From Pirellula sp. (GTDB lineage: Bacteria; Planctomycetota; Planctomycetia; Pirellulales; Lacipirellulaceae): 64,000 nucleotides of DNA. Made by a program: the position numbers and the translations under genes. Location: assembly GCA_013822725.1 (NCBI GenBank), contig PNKX01000004.1, positions 124,001 through 188,000 on the forward strand, written 5' to 3'. The notes under the pieces were generated by a model that had not been told where the DNA came from, ran no database searches, and was given only the letters and a program-made list of their open reading frames with translations. Each line of letters starts with the position of its first letter. Position 1 is the stretch's first letter. Positions 6,914 to 16,579 of this stretch are shown piece after piece.

Positions 6914-8119
6914 ATGGCAAACGTACTGCGGATAGCGATCGTCGACCCGAACGACGCCACGCGGGAGAACCTGAAAACGGTCCTCCTGGGGTTAGATACC
7001 GTCTGGCTAGAGGCGGAATGCTCGCGATACGCCTTTTTCGTTGACGTCGTCGAGCAAACAAAGCCCGACATCGGCTTCATCGCCATGGACAGCGATCCGC
7101 CGCGGGCGGTGAAGCTGATCCAGGAGACGCTGGCGAAGTCGCCGAACTGCTCCATCCTGGTTTCCAGCACTTCCACTGATGGACGCCTGATTCTCGAATC
7201 GATGCGGGCCGGCGCCAAGGAATTCCTTACGGAGCCGCTGCGCACCGAAGACCTCTCGGCAGCGCTGCAACGCGTCAAACGGCAGACCTCGGGCAATACC
7301 TCGCCCACCGCGAAGGATGGCTGCCAAGTCTTTGCCGTCGCGGGCGCCACTGGCGGCGTCGGATCTTCCAGCGTGGCCGTGAACCTGGCGTGCGCGCTCG
7401 CCGCCGATCCGGCCAATTCCGTCGTGTTGGTCGACCTCGACGTGGCGCTCGGCGACGACGACGTCTTCCTCGACACCATTCCTGAATACACGCTCGCCGA
7501 CATTGCCCAGAACGTCGAACGGCTCGACCTGACGCTGCTGCGAAAGTCGCTCACGGTCCACTCCACGGGGGTTCACCTGCTCCCCCGCCCGATGCAGCTC
7601 GACGAGGTGCGGCACATTACGCCCGATAAGCTCCAACGCGTCCTCGGACTGCTGAAGACTTCGTTCACCCACATGGTGATCGACACGTCGAAGAGCTACA
7701 GCGAACTCGACATGCTCGCGCTCCGCAGCGCCGACGACGTACTGATGTTGACGCAGCTCGACTTGCCCTGCCTGCGCAACGTCGTGCGTCTGCTGATGAC
7801 CTTCGACGAGGATGAATCTCTTCGTTCGAAAGTGAAGGTAATCGTCAATCGCTACGGCCAGGACACCGGCCAGATCAGCCTGAAGAAGGCGCGCGATACG
7901 ATTGGTCGCGACGTTTACTGGCAGATCCCGAACGATTACCGGGTCATGGTCGAAGTCCGCAACAACGGCGTCCCGCTGCTGCAACACGCTCCGAAGGCCG
8001 CCATCACGCAATCGATTGGCCAGCTCGCCGACTCGCTCTGCGGCAAGAAGGCCGACGAAGAGGGCGCCGGCGACGGCAAGAGTCGCCGCTGGCTCAACCT
8101 CTGGTCGAGTCGTTCGTAG
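6914..8119 (+). CDS. cpaE: TadZ/CpaE pilus localisation ATPase
   Basis: A 401-residue cytoplasmic protein with an N-terminal receiver-like domain (VLRIAIVDPNDATRENLKTV; about 1-120) and a C-terminal ParA/MinD-type domain (about 135-375). TadZ places the pilus machine in the cell. The P-loop reads GATGGVGSSSVAVN (144-157). Both lysines of the deviant Walker A (KGGxGKS/T) are replaced, so ATP hydrolysis is doubtful. Walker A' VVLVDLDVALGDDDV is intact. TadZ proteins are often atypical here, so the call stands. It lies between the secretin and tadA. Confidence 0.9.
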   Translation: MANVLRIAIVDPNDATRENLKTVLLGLDTVWLEAECSRYAFFVDVVEQTKPDIGFIAMDSDPPRAVKLIQETLAKSPNCSILVSSTSTDGRLILESMRAGAKEFLTEPLRTEDLSAALQRVKRQTSGNTSPTAKDGCQVFAVAGATGGVGSSSVAVNLACALAADPANSVVLVDLDVALGDDDVFLDTIPEYTLADIAQNVERLDLTLLRKSLTVHSTGVHLLPRPMQLDEVRHITPDKLQRVLGLLKTSFTHMVIDTSKSYSELDMLALRSADDVLMLTQLDLPCLRNVVRLLMTFDEDESLRSKVKVIVNRYGQDTGQISLKKARDTIGRDVYWQIPNDYRVMVEVRNNGVPLLQHAPKAAITQSIGQLADSLCGKKADEEGAGDGKSRRWLNLWSSRS

Positions 8120-8349
8120 GTCGGGCCGCTTGATCTCCAGCCGTATCGCCACGCGATCCGGTAACCCCGGCGAAGGCGTTCTTCCGCCTCTGCGCGCTAC
8201 AATCAGAACCCGCGGCGCATTCGTCCTCAACGTTCGCCGCGAATTCTTGCCGCCAGATCCTCCCGCGCCTTCCCTCTCCGGCGTGAACTATCCTTTTCTG
8301 ACGCCTCCATCGGCGTTGCGCCGAGGTTTTCCTCGGTCGCACTCGGGAG

Positions 8350-9729
8350 ATGTACGCACTTCCCGATCGCTTGCCCACAGAAACGACTGCTATGACACGA
8401 CTCGCCGCCCAAGCCGCCGCCACTGCCGCCCAAGCCGGCAACAAGGACCGCGAAGCCGAATTCGACAAGCTCAAGCAGCGAATTCATTCGAAGCTGGTCG
8501 ACAAGCTCGATCTGTCTCACGTCGGCGATCTTGAAGGCGAAGTCCTCCGCCGTGAAATTCGGCTCGTCGTCGAACATCTTTGCGACACGGAGGACACGTT
8601 CCTCAATCGCAACGAGCGCGACCGCCTGATTGACGAAGTGCTCGACGAGACCTTCGGCCTCGGTCCGCTCGAAATGTTGCTGAAGGAACCGACCGTCAGC
8701 GAAATCATGATCAACGGGCCGAAGAACGTGTTCATCGAACATGGCGGCAAGCTTGAGAAGACAAGCGTCACGTTTCGCGACGACAAGCACTTGATGCAGA
8801 TCATCGACCGCATCGTGTCGAAGGTCGGCCGCCGCGTCGACGAAGTCTGTCCGATGGTCGACGCCCGCCTTCCCGACGGCTCCCGCGTCAACGCGATTAT
8901 TCCGCCGCTCGCGCTCGACGGTCCGAGCGTCACGATTCGGCGGTTCGGCTCCAACCCGCTCAAGCTCGAAGATCTGCTGAACTACAAAAGCATGACCCCC
9001 GAGATGGTGATGCTGCTCGAAGGCGCCATGAAGGCGCGACTCAACATCATTATCTCTGGCGGCACCGGCTCCGGTAAAACGACTTTGCTCAACACGTTGT
9101 CGAGCTTCATCTCCAATTCCGACCGCATCGTCACCATCGAGGACGCGGCGGAACTTCAGCTTCAGCAGCAACATATCGTGCGGCTGGAAACGCGTCCGCC
9201 GAATATCGAAGGCAAGGGGCGCATCACCGCGACCGACCTCGTTCGTAACTGCCTGCGTATGCGGCCTGACCGAATCATCATCGGCGAATGCCGCGGACCC
9301 GAAACGCTTGACATGCTGCAGGCGATGAACACGGGCCACGAAGGCTCGCTCACCACCTGCCACGCCAACACGCCGCGCGACGCCATCGCTCGTTTGGAAA
9401 CGATGATCATGATGTCGGGCTTCGAAATGCCCATCAAAGCGATGCGGCAGCAGATTTCGAGCGCCGTCGACTTGATCGTCCAGGTGAACCGTCTTCCCGG
9501 TGGTCCGCGCAAGGTGACGGCGATCACCGAAATCATGGGGATGGAGCAAGACACCATCATCATGCAAGACATCTTCAAATACATCCTCGAGGGCGTGAAC
9601 GAAAGCGGCCGCGGCGTCGGTCGCTTCGAGGCGACTGGCATCCGCCCGTCGTTCATCCCGCGATTCGAGTCTCACGGCGTTCGACTCCCCGCCAGCGTTT
9701 TCCGCGAACGAATTATGTTGCGTGACTAG
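8350..9729 (+). CDS. tadA: Tad secretion ATPase TadA/CpaF
   Basis: The hexameric motor of the Tad pilus, 459 residues and typical of the family. Residues 60-200 are the N-terminal CpaF domain ([40 protein letters not shown]). The RecA-like core has Walker A GGTGSGKT (237-244), the Asp/Glu box [10 protein letters not shown], Walker B region [12 protein letters not shown] (with conserved Glu) and the His box THE-like [17 protein letters not shown] second ATG at 8392 (MTRLAAQA) gives an equally plausible shorter N-terminus, because the ribosome-binding purines sit almost against the first ATG. Confidence 0.95.
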   Translation: MYALPDRLPTETTAMTRLAAQAAATAAQAGNKDREAEFDKLKQRIHSKLVDKLDLSHVGDLEGEVLRREIRLVVEHLCDTEDTFLNRNERDRLIDEVLDETFGLGPLEMLLKEPTVSEIMINGPKNVFIEHGGKLEKTSVTFRDDKHLMQIIDRIVSKVGRRVDEVCPMVDARLPDGSRVNAIIPPLALDGPSVTIRRFGSNPLKLEDLLNYKSMTPEMVMLLEGAMKARLNIIISGGTGSGKTTLLNTLSSFISNSDRIVTIEDAAELQLQQQHIVRLETRPPNIEGKGRITATDLVRNCLRMRPDRIIIGECRGPETLDMLQAMNTGHEGSLTTCHANTPRDAIARLETMIMMSGFEMPIKAMRQQISSAVDLIVQVNRLPGGPRKVTAITEIMGMEQDTIIMQDIFKYILEGVNESGRGVGRFEATGIRPSFIPRFESHGVRLPASVFRERIMLRD

Positions 9730-9774
9730 TCGACGTCGAATTGAGCGAACCACTCAGAAGTCAGTGAGACAACG

Positions 9775-10740
9775 ATGCTTCCGATCCTAATCCTTGGCAC
9801 GGTGTTCGTCGGCGTGACGCTGCTCGTCGTCGCAATCGCCGCACTGATGCGCGACAAGTCGATCTCCCAGATGGAGGGGCGGCTCAACACGCTCACCGGC
9901 AAAGGAGATCGATCGGAAGGGGGCCTCGCCGAGCTGACGCAGATCCTCGCGAAAGAGCGCGGCCAGGGTAAAGGCGCCCTCGAAACAATCGTGTCGCGCT
10001 GGTTCAACCTGCCGCGACTTTTCGCTCAAGCCGACATCCACATGTCGGTGACGAAGTTCGTGGTGATCTCGGGAGTGCTCGGATTCGTCACGTTCCTGGC
10101 GTGCGGATTCGTTGGCGTTCATTATGCGTTCGCCCCGATTATCGGCATCTGCTTCGGTATGCTGCCGATGGGCTATCTCATGTTCATGCGCAAGCGACGC
10201 TTGGCGAAGTTCGCCAGCCAGCTTCCCGAAGGCTTGGAACTCGTTGCTCGCGCCTTGCGGGCCGGCCATAGTTTGGCCGCCGGGTTCCGGTTGGTGTCGA
10301 CCGAGATGTCGGCTCCGATCGGCCAGGAGTTCGGCCGCGTCTTCGAAGAGCAGAACCTCGGTATTCCGTTCGAAGAAGCTCTCGACGCCCTTACCGAACG
10401 CGTGCCGAACTTGGACCTGAAGTTCTTCGCCACCGCCGTCATCCTGCAGCGTCAGACGGGTGGCGACTTGGCCGAAATCCTCGACAAGATCGGCACGCTC
10501 GTGCGGGAGCGCTTCAAAATCTTCGGTCAAGTCCAAGCCCTCACCGGCGAAGGCCGGCTCTCGGGCATCGTGCTGTTGGCGTTGCCGCCGCTGTTGTTCG
10601 TCGCCGTTTACCGAATGAACCCTGACTACCTGATGCTCCTCTTCACCGACGACCTCGGGAAGAAGATGCTCATCGGCGGCATTTTGCTCCAACTTTTGGG
10701 CGCCTTGGTCATTCGCAAGATCGTCAACATTCGAGTCTGA
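9775..10740 (+). CDS. tadB: Tad inner-membrane platform protein TadB
   Basis: A 321-residue GspF-domain membrane protein. An N-terminal helix (PILILGTVFVGVTLLVVAIAA) and two central helices (about 85-140) are followed by a cytoplasmic GspF helical region (LPEGLELVARALRAGHSLAA; TGGDLAEILDKIGTLVRERF) and two C-terminal helices. With TadC it forms the platform on which TadA acts. Start ATG 9775; its stop is one base from the tadC start, so the two are translationally linked. Confidence 0.93.
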   Translation: MLPILILGTVFVGVTLLVVAIAALMRDKSISQMEGRLNTLTGKGDRSEGGLAELTQILAKERGQGKGALETIVSRWFNLPRLFAQADIHMSVTKFVVISGVLGFVTFLACGFVGVHYAFAPIIGICFGMLPMGYLMFMRKRRLAKFASQLPEGLELVARALRAGHSLAAGFRLVSTEMSAPIGQEFGRVFEEQNLGIPFEEALDALTERVPNLDLKFFATAVILQRQTGGDLAEILDKIGTLVRERFKIFGQVQALTGEGRLSGIVLLALPPLLFVAVYRMNPDYLMLLFTDDLGKKMLIGGILLQLLGALVIRKIVNIRV

Positions 10741-10741
10741 T

Positions 10742-11728
10742 ATGCCTCTCCTGCTCGCAGCCTTAGTCAGCCAGTCGGTTATCACCCAGGCCGCGGTGTT
10801 CGGCGCCGTTGCGGTCGTCGCGTGGTGGGTGCTCGACTCGATGTCGCGCGGCAAACCGCGCGCTGAGCAGCGGCTGGAAGAATTTCGCGAACCGAGTTCG
10901 CGCAAGGGCGATCTGCTTAGCGGCGGCAAATCGTCGAAGATGGGCGCCATCTCCAAAGCGCTGGAAAAGGCGTCGCCGGCCCTCTCGGCCCCCCTGCAGC
11001 CGAAGAGCGAAGCCGACGTCAGCAAGGTTCGCGAAAAACTGAACATGAGCGGCTTTCGCGGGCCGAACGCACCGCAAATGTACTGGTCGCTCAAGATCGT
11101 TTCGCTGGCGGTCGGGTTCTTCCTCGGCGGCGGCGTCTTGCTGCTCACGCGCGGCGCCAACATCGACTCCCTCACCTACACCGGGATCCTCGCCGGCGTT
11201 TGCTTTTATCTGCCGGAAGTCGGCCTCTGGATCATCAAGAAAGGCCGTCAAGACAACATCTTCTACGGACTGCCCGATGCGCTCGACTTGATGGTGGTTT
11301 GCGTTGAGGCGGGTCTCGGTCTCGACCAGGCCATGCGGAAGGTCACCGATGAGATGAAGAAGACCTACAAGGTGATCTCGGAGGAGTTCGCCCTCAGCAA
11401 CCTGCAATTGCAGATGGGCCGCGCCCGCACCGACGTCCTCCACGATCTGGGCGCTCGTACTGGCGTCGACGACCTCAAAGCGCTCGCGGCCATTCTGATT
11501 CAAGCCGATAAATTTGGCTCCAGCGTCGCCCAGGCCTTGCGAGTGCAAAGCGACTCGATGCGGACGAAGCGGCGCCAACTGGCGGAAGAAAAGGCAGCCA
11601 AGACGGCCGTGAAGCTTATCTTCCCGCTGGTACTGTTCATCTTTCCCGCGATCTTCGTCGTCCTAGTCGGTCCGGCCGCCATCACGATGATCAACGAGCT
11701 CTTCCCGTCGATGAGCGGCGGAAAGTAG
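10742..11728 (+). CDS. tadC: Tad inner-membrane platform protein TadC
   Basis: A 328-residue partner of TadB with the same GspF fold: an N-terminal hydrophobic segment, helices at about 115-155, a cytoplasmic part (YGLPDALDLMVVCVEAGLGL; ADKFGSSVAQALRVQSDSMR) and a C-terminal membrane helix (LIFPLVLFIFPAIFVVLVGP). The phrase KLIFPLVLFIFPAIF is typical of TadC. It is the last plus-strand gene of the locus. TadE/F/G pseudopilins are not in the window and may lie elsewhere. Confidence 0.93.
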   Translation: MPLLLAALVSQSVITQAAVFGAVAVVAWWVLDSMSRGKPRAEQRLEEFREPSSRKGDLLSGGKSSKMGAISKALEKASPALSAPLQPKSEADVSKVREKLNMSGFRGPNAPQMYWSLKIVSLAVGFFLGGGVLLLTRGANIDSLTYTGILAGVCFYLPEVGLWIIKKGRQDNIFYGLPDALDLMVVCVEAGLGLDQAMRKVTDEMKKTYKVISEEFALSNLQLQMGRARTDVLHDLGARTGVDDLKALAAILIQADKFGSSVAQALRVQSDSMRTKRRQLAEEKAAKTAVKLIFPLVLFIFPAIFVVLVGPAAITMINELFPSMSGGK

Positions 11729-11770
11729 CAGCCTCCCGCCTGACGCTCCGCATATCTGCACCAACAAAAA

Positions 11771-11804
11771 AAAGACCTCCTTCGCTTAAGCGAAGGAGGT
11801 CTTT
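11771..11804 (-). terminator. Intrinsic terminator between convergent genes
   Basis: A 15-bp perfect stem AAAGACCTCCTTCGC / GCGAAGGAGGTCTTT with a TTAA loop. An A-run precedes it on the plus strand (11766-11773), so transcription from the minus strand meets stem plus U-tract and terminates. On the plus strand only CTTTGAGG follows, so it would stop tadC transcripts less well. Confidence 0.85.
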
Positions 11805-11836
11805 GAGGAGATACATTCGAAGCCGCAGCGAGCAAC

Positions 11837-12640
11837 TTAGCTGCGCTTCCGACGCGATACGGCACCAATGCCGCACAGGGCGACGCCCAACATACCTACA
11901 GTTGTAGGCTCGGGAACTTCCAGCTCGCCAATTTCAGGGACAGTTCCAATCACGAAGTCTTTCTTCGCAATGAAGGCGACGCTCGCCGGCTCGCTAATTG
12001 CGACGAGTTGGTTGTTGATCACGATTTCTGCCTTGGTGGCTCCGACAACGAACTTCTTGTTCATAGAGAGCAATTGAGCTTCAACGTCAACCAAAATCCC
12101 AAGCGACCAGGGCTGAACAACGCCGCTGTTAGCCAGCAGGTTGAAGCTAACCGAAGCGTTCGCCGGCGAGAGCGAGAATGGCGTGACAGGCGATCCGTCG
12201 ATTTCTGTAACTTTCACGGCGAGGATGGCGCCCGCCAACACCTGCGATGCGGCAGTACCTCCCCCAACGAGCGTGTAGTCGCCACCTTCGGACAGGCTGA
12301 TGGATTTGATCGCTACGACATCGAGGCCATTCTTCTGGCCCATGACAGTGAAATTCAACTGACCATCGGTGATGTCGGCTCCGCCGCCCGCCGCCGAAGC
12401 GACAAAGCTGGTCGGATCGAAATCGAGTCCGGTCACATAGGGATCCGGGGCGCCGTACAACGGCACCGCATCGGTACCGGACGATTCAGTCACGTTCAAG
12501 AAGGAAATGCCCGGTGCAATAGGGCCAAAATTTCCGTAACTGATAGATGCCGCCTGAGCGACTGGAGCGAAAGTGGCCAGCAGGCCAAGTGCAAGCGCAG
12601 CGGCGCTCGCCGAAAAGAGTCGTCTGTGTGTCCGCATCAT
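11837..12640 (-). CDS. PEP-CTERM sorted exported protein
   Basis: A 267-residue secreted protein. The signal peptide is residues 1-30 (RLFSASAAALALGLLATFAPVAQA). The body is beta-rich with no domain I can name. The C-terminus is a PEP-CTERM tripartite signal: VPEPTTVGMLGVALCGIGAV followed by SRRKRS. Such proteins are cut by an exosortase (not in this window) and handed to the cell surface. A GAGGAG ribosome-binding site lies 9-14 bases before the start. It is a single-gene unit between its own promoter and a strong terminator. Confidence 0.88.
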   Translation of the reverse strand: MMRTHRRLFSASAAALALGLLATFAPVAQAASISYGNFGPIAPGISFLNVTESSGTDAVPLYGAPDPYVTGLDFDPTSFVASAAGGGADITDGQLNFTVMGQKNGLDVVAIKSISLSEGGDYTLVGGGTAASQVLAGAILAVKVTEIDGSPVTPFSLSPANASVSFNLLANSGVVQPWSLGILVDVEAQLLSMNKKFVVGATKAEIVINNQLVAISEPASVAFIAKKDFVIGTVPEIGELEVPEPTTVGMLGVALCGIGAVSRRKRS

Positions 12641-12729
12641 TAGAGCAATCTCCTCAACGCTGTGATGTCACGCTGTTGCTAAGCGTCTGATCGATGTGAA
12701 AAGCAAGTTGAAGCTCGACCCTGGTGCTG

Positions 12730-12757
12730 ATTGTATCAGCGATTCGGGAAGGTGCAA
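12730..12757 (-). promoter_or_regulatory. Candidate promoter of the PEP-CTERM gene
   Basis: On the minus strand TTGCAC (12757-12752) is separated by 16 bp from TACAAT (12735-12730), a 5/6 match to TATAAT. It is about 90 bp upstream of the start codon. A small palindrome GCTGA-TTGTA-TCAGC (12726-12740) covers the -10 and could be an operator. Confidence 0.45.
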
Positions 12758-12838
12758 ATGAAATTCCTGCGAAGTTAGGAAGTTTGACGGAGGTTTTCCT
12801 GCCATTTCCACCAGTCACCACCGGATAAACCCCCTAAG

Positions 12839-14203
12839 TCATTGCGGCTTCTTATCTTGTGGCAAGAAGAGAGCCGTCAGCAGGAATACCCCTCCCATCA
12901 AATAAGTGGGCAAAAGCCAAAAAGATTGCCACCCCGCCGCCGTCGCATCGCCCAATTCCTCCGGCAACAACCGAGCGCCAGCGTCGCCAGCAAGCTCCGC
13001 CCCGATAAAGCACCCAATCCCCGACATCGACACAGCTAGCAATCCCTGTGCAGTGGCTCGCCGCTTTCGCCCCGCACAACGATCGACGTCGAGCTGCAAC
13101 GAGATTGAGACCAAGGTGAACGCAAAGCCGTGAATCAGAATCGCAAAGTAAATCCACCCTTCGCGCCCCCACATGGTTGGGAGGGCCGTCGCCGAGAGGA
13201 TCCAGAGTCGAACGGTCCAAATGGCCAGGCCGATCAAGATCGACGTCTTGACGCTGATACGCAACAGAATCGCCGGCAGGACGATCATGCAGCAGACTTC
13301 CACCACTTGGCCGAGCGCCATCTTGGCGGCGGCGTTCTCCATCTCGATCCAGGTATTCAGGTAGACGTTGAGATACGAGTAGTAAAACTGCGCCGGCGCG
13401 TGGGCGAGTACCGCTAGCGCCAGCAAGAACAGAAACCGCGGCTGACGAAGCAACGCGAACGACTCTGATAACGAAAACCCGCCTTTTTGCCCCGGAGCCT
13501 TCCGGTTGCTAGGCGGCGTGTGCGGGAGAACCAAACAAAACGCCGCCGTTACTAGTTGCCCGACCATGGCGATTTTCAGCGGCGTCGCGGTCGCTTCGAT
13601 CGAACTACCGGTCAGCAGCGGCCAGAACCAGCCGACGAAAAACCCCGCCGCAATCCAGCCCGACGTGCTGCAGGCGCGAATCACGGGAAAATCGCGTTCC
13701 GGCCGCTTCAAATGGTGGAGCGACATCGAGGTCGCCAGTGCAAAGCTGGGGATGAAGCAGACAAAGTAGCCGAGGGCCGAGAAGTAAAACGCACTCTCCG
13801 AATCGGCGCCGATCGCAGCAAACAGCGCCGCCGCGGCTCCGAGATTCAGGATCGCCATCAGCCGCTCCGTCGCGACGTAATGGTCAGCGAGCAGGCCGGT
13901 AATAAAGGGAGAAATCATCCCCCCCAGCGGACCGGCCCCGTAAACAGTGCCGACGAATCCCGCCGTAAAAATCGCCAACCCATCGTCGCCTGAATTGGCG
14001 TTGATGTAGCTGCTGAGGGTGACAATCCACGCGCTCACGGAGAAGTGATGCAGGAACATCACGGTCGCGAGCTTGGCGCCGACGGTCGAGCGGAGGTCGA
14101 CCCCCGTATGAGTCAATTCCTCAGGAACGGGCGCCGGGGCGGGAACTTGCTCCGGCGGAGCAAGAGCCAGCAGCGATTCGGGGTCGTCGGGCGCGTCGCT
14201 CAT
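12839..14203 (-). CDS. MFS transporter, nucleoside:H+ symporter-like
   Basis: A 454-residue, twelve-helix permease. After a Pro/Ala-rich cytoplasmic N-terminus (to about residue 33) the helices begin (LATVMFLHHFSVSAWIVTLS). MGGMISPFITGLLADHYVATERL and the motif RACSTSGWIAAGFFVGWFWP resemble the NupG/XapB-type symporter family (RxxGTxGWIxAG), which imports nucleosides. The substrate is an inference. I chose the ATG at 14203 (MSDAPDDPES) because the family N-terminus is short; an ATG at 14380 would add 59 low-complexity residues. No operon partner is evident. Confidence 0.8.
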   Translation of the reverse strand: MSDAPDDPESLLALAPPEQVPAPAPVPEELTHTGVDLRSTVGAKLATVMFLHHFSVSAWIVTLSSYINANSGDDGLAIFTAGFVGTVYGAGPLGGMISPFITGLLADHYVATERLMAILNLGAAAALFAAIGADSESAFYFSALGYFVCFIPSFALATSMSLHHLKRPERDFPVIRACSTSGWIAAGFFVGWFWPLLTGSSIEATATPLKIAMVGQLVTAAFCLVLPHTPPSNRKAPGQKGGFSLSESFALLRQPRFLFLLALAVLAHAPAQFYYSYLNVYLNTWIEMENAAAKMALGQVVEVCCMIVLPAILLRISVKTSILIGLAIWTVRLWILSATALPTMWGREGWIYFAILIHGFAFTLVSISLQLDVDRCAGRKRRATAQGLLAVSMSGIGCFIGAELAGDAGARLLPEELGDATAAGWQSFWLLPTYLMGGVFLLTALFLPQDKKPQ

Positions 14204-14437
14204 CCGTGGATCGCCCGGTGAGGCTGTTCGCCCCGTTGTGGCCCGCCATGGGAAGCGGCCGGCTGCAGATCGGTGCGCTGCGGTCGCGGGAGGTGATTCA
14301 AAGCGGGCAGTTTCGGTGTCGGTGGAAGGCTCGCCGGAGCGAGGGCGCCAGACCAAGCCAGCGGCCGACGACTTCAGCATTCTAGGCGCCGGCGCCAGTT
14401 CCGCAATGCGGACAGGGCGACCCCAAGCCGATTCATT

Positions 14438-14652
14438 GAACCGCCAAGAGCGCCAAGGAAATGCGGGAGATTTTTAACCACGAAACACAACAAGGGACTC
14501 GAAAGGAATACAAGCGGTCAGGTAGCTGAACGGCTCAAGCGAGGAAGGTTCGGATTCTGCTTGATTGCCTCATCATTTTCGTCCTTTTCGTGTGTTTCAT
14601 GGTAAATCTCCCCCGCATTTCCTTGGCGCTCTTGGCGTCCTTGGCGGTTAAC
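14438..14652. repeat. Long inverted repeat of the CCAAGG family
   Basis: The left arm runs from AACCGCCAAGAGCGCCAAGG through AATGCGGGAGATTTTTAACC and CACGAAACACA. It is mirrored at 14588-14652 (TGTGTTTCATGGTAAATCTC, CCCCGCATTTCCTTGGCGCT, CTTGGCG...GGCGGTT). The arms are about 50 bp with a 100-bp spacer. Related CCAAGG-rich palindromes occur at 26698-26926, 34897-34985 and 36052-36170. No reading frame is present, so it is a non-coding dispersed element. Confidence 0.7.
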
Positions 14653-14831
14653 CTTCTGGCTTAGCAACTCTCTTGACGCTAGCGTTTGCACCGCCGAAAA
14701 ACTACATCGACTCTCGCGATCGTGCCGATAGTGACGGACAGCGGAACGTTTGCGCGCTCATCCTGGCGGCTCCCAGCGGTCGCGGCGCACGGATCGCATT
14801 TCGACGAAGTCTCGGGGGGGACGTTCGACCG

Positions 14832-16481
14832 ATGCTTGGGGGCCTTCGCCGATCGCCGTTGCTGGCCGGGGTGTTCGCCGCTGCCTGCGGGTGTACTTCC
14901 ATGCGGGAGTACGTCCATAACGGTTTCAAGGTTGGCCCGAACTACCTCAAGCCCGCCGCCCCCGTGGCCGCCGACTGGATCGACGCCGGCGACCGCCGGA
15001 TCCGCGAGGAGTCGCCGAATCTCGAGCGGTGGTGGACCGTCTTCAACGACCCCGCCCTCGATGCGCTCGTCAACAACGCGGTCAATCAGAACCTCACCCT
15101 CCGCGAAGCCGGCTTCCGCGTCATGCGAGCCCGGGCCATTCGGGCGGAAACCATCGGCGAATTTTTCCCGCAAACGCAAGACGTCGCCGGCGGCTACTCG
15201 CGCACCGCGGCCAGCAACCAGGCGGCGAACACCGGCTTCCTGCAGGATCGTTTCTTCGACGAGTGGGACGGCGGCTTCAACCTCGCCTGGGAACTCGACT
15301 TCTGGGGTCGCTTCCGCCGCGCGATCGAGGCGGCCGACGCCGATCTCGACGCCTCGATTGAAGACTACGACGACGTCCTCGTCACGCTGCTAGCCGACGT
15401 CGCGGCGGCGTACGTCGAGGTCCGTACGCTGCAAAAACAAATTGAACTGGTTAAGGCGAACGAGACGCTGCAGGCCGAGACGCTCAAGATCGTCACCGCG
15501 AAGTTCTCGGGCGGCATGGTCAGCGAACTCGACGTCGATCAGGCGAAGAGCAACCTCGCACAGACGCAGGCGCTCGTGCCGAAGTTCCAAATCCCGCTGC
15601 GGCAAGCGGAACTGCGACTCTGCGTCTTAATGGGCATTCCGCCGACCGATCTCGACCGCATGATCTGGGCCGGCGACATCCCCACGGCGCCGACGAGCGT
15701 CGCGGTCGGCATCCCGGCCAATCTGCTCAACCAACGTCCCGACGTGCGGCGTGCGGAACGCAACGTCGCCGCCCAAAGCGCGCGCGTCGGCGTCGCCGAA
15801 TCGGAACTCTACCCGCACATCGGCGTCACCGGGGCCATCGGCGTCTCGTCTCAGAATACGTCGAATCTGTTCACTAGCGATGCGCTGCAGGGCTCGGTCG
15901 GCCCCAGCTTTCAGTGGAATGTCCTCAACTACGGCCGCTTGCTCAATGCGATCCGCGTGCAGGACGCGCGCTTGGCCGAACTGATCGCGCTCTATCAAAA
16001 CACGGTGCTCAACGCGAACTCCGAAGTCGAATCGGGACTCGTTGAATTCCTCCGCTCGCAAGAGCAGGCGACGTTCCTGAACGAAAGCGTCGACGCTTCG
16101 GTGCGTGCGACCAACGTAGCGCTCAAACAGTATGAATTTGGCATGATCGACTTCAACCGGGTGTCGCTCATCGAGCAAAACCTGGTGTCGCAGCAGGATC
16201 TGTACGCCCAGGCCGAGGGCGATATCGCGCTGGGATTGATAGAGGTCTACCGGGCGCTAGGCGGCGGTTGGCAGATTCGATTGGAAGAATCGCAGGGGCC
16301 GGTGGCGTTGCCGCCGGTGGATGACGCTGCTGGAGGCCAGACGCCGGAGGAATCGATTCCTCCGGAGGACCTGCCGTTGCCTGCTCCGGCGCCAGGGCCC
16401 GTCGCGCCGACGCCCCCCGCGGCCGATTCGCGCCCGCTACCGTCGCTGGTGCAACCCGCCGCACTCGAAGTCGGTGTATAG
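14832..16481 (+). CDS. RND efflux outer-membrane lipoprotein (NodT/OprM family)
   Basis: The trimeric outer-membrane exit duct of an efflux pump, 549 residues from the ATG at 14832. This start gives a lipoprotein signal MLGGLRRSPLLAGVFAAACG; an upstream extension would bury it. The family signature YLKPAAPVAADWID follows at once. Two OEP repeats are seen: residues about 60-265 (LDALVNNAVNQNLTLREAGF; WELDFWGRFRRAIEAADADL) and 270-460 (NQRPDVRRAERNVAAQSARV, FQWNVLNYGRLLNAIRVQDA). The last 60 residues are a Pro/Ala-rich tail. It is convergent with, not co-transcribed with, the RND pump and adaptor to its right, but the three surely belong together. Confidence 0.92.
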   Translation: MLGGLRRSPLLAGVFAAACGCTSMREYVHNGFKVGPNYLKPAAPVAADWIDAGDRRIREESPNLERWWTVFNDPALDALVNNAVNQNLTLREAGFRVMRARAIRAETIGEFFPQTQDVAGGYSRTAASNQAANTGFLQDRFFDEWDGGFNLAWELDFWGRFRRAIEAADADLDASIEDYDDVLVTLLADVAAAYVEVRTLQKQIELVKANETLQAETLKIVTAKFSGGMVSELDVDQAKSNLAQTQALVPKFQIPLRQAELRLCVLMGIPPTDLDRMIWAGDIPTAPTSVAVGIPANLLNQRPDVRRAERNVAAQSARVGVAESELYPHIGVTGAIGVSSQNTSNLFTSDALQGSVGPSFQWNVLNYGRLLNAIRVQDARLAELIALYQNTVLNANSEVESGLVEFLRSQEQATFLNESVDASVRATNVALKQYEFGMIDFNRVSLIEQNLVSQQDLYAQAEGDIALGLIEVYRALGGGWQIRLEESQGPVALPPVDDAAGGQTPEESIPPEDLPLPAPAPGPVAPTPPAADSRPLPSLVQPAALEVGV

Positions 16482-16491
16482 CGACATCTTT

Positions 16492-16579
16492 GCAGCCCCT
16501 GGCTCCGCCAGGGGGTCGGCCACCATACCGGCAGGCGTAGTCCTGCGATGTGCTACCCCCCAGCGGAGCCGGGGGCTGC
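16492..16579. repeat. Palindromic repeat overlapping the RND pump stop
   Basis: GCAGCCCCTGGCTCCGCCAG at the left is matched by GCGGAGCCGGGGGCTGC at the right, around a short spacer with an inner inverted pair (CCGGCAGGCGTAG/CTGCGATGTGCTA is imperfect). It lies between convergent genes. Its right arm encodes the last residues (APGSAGG) and stop of the RND pump, so the repeat probably replaced the original 3' end. A related hairpin is at 25835-25853. Confidence 0.7.

Noticed and set aside
14438..14652. Possible insertion sequence or MITE with a transposase
   Set aside because: No transposase frame or target-site duplication is visible; it is reported only as a palindromic repeat.
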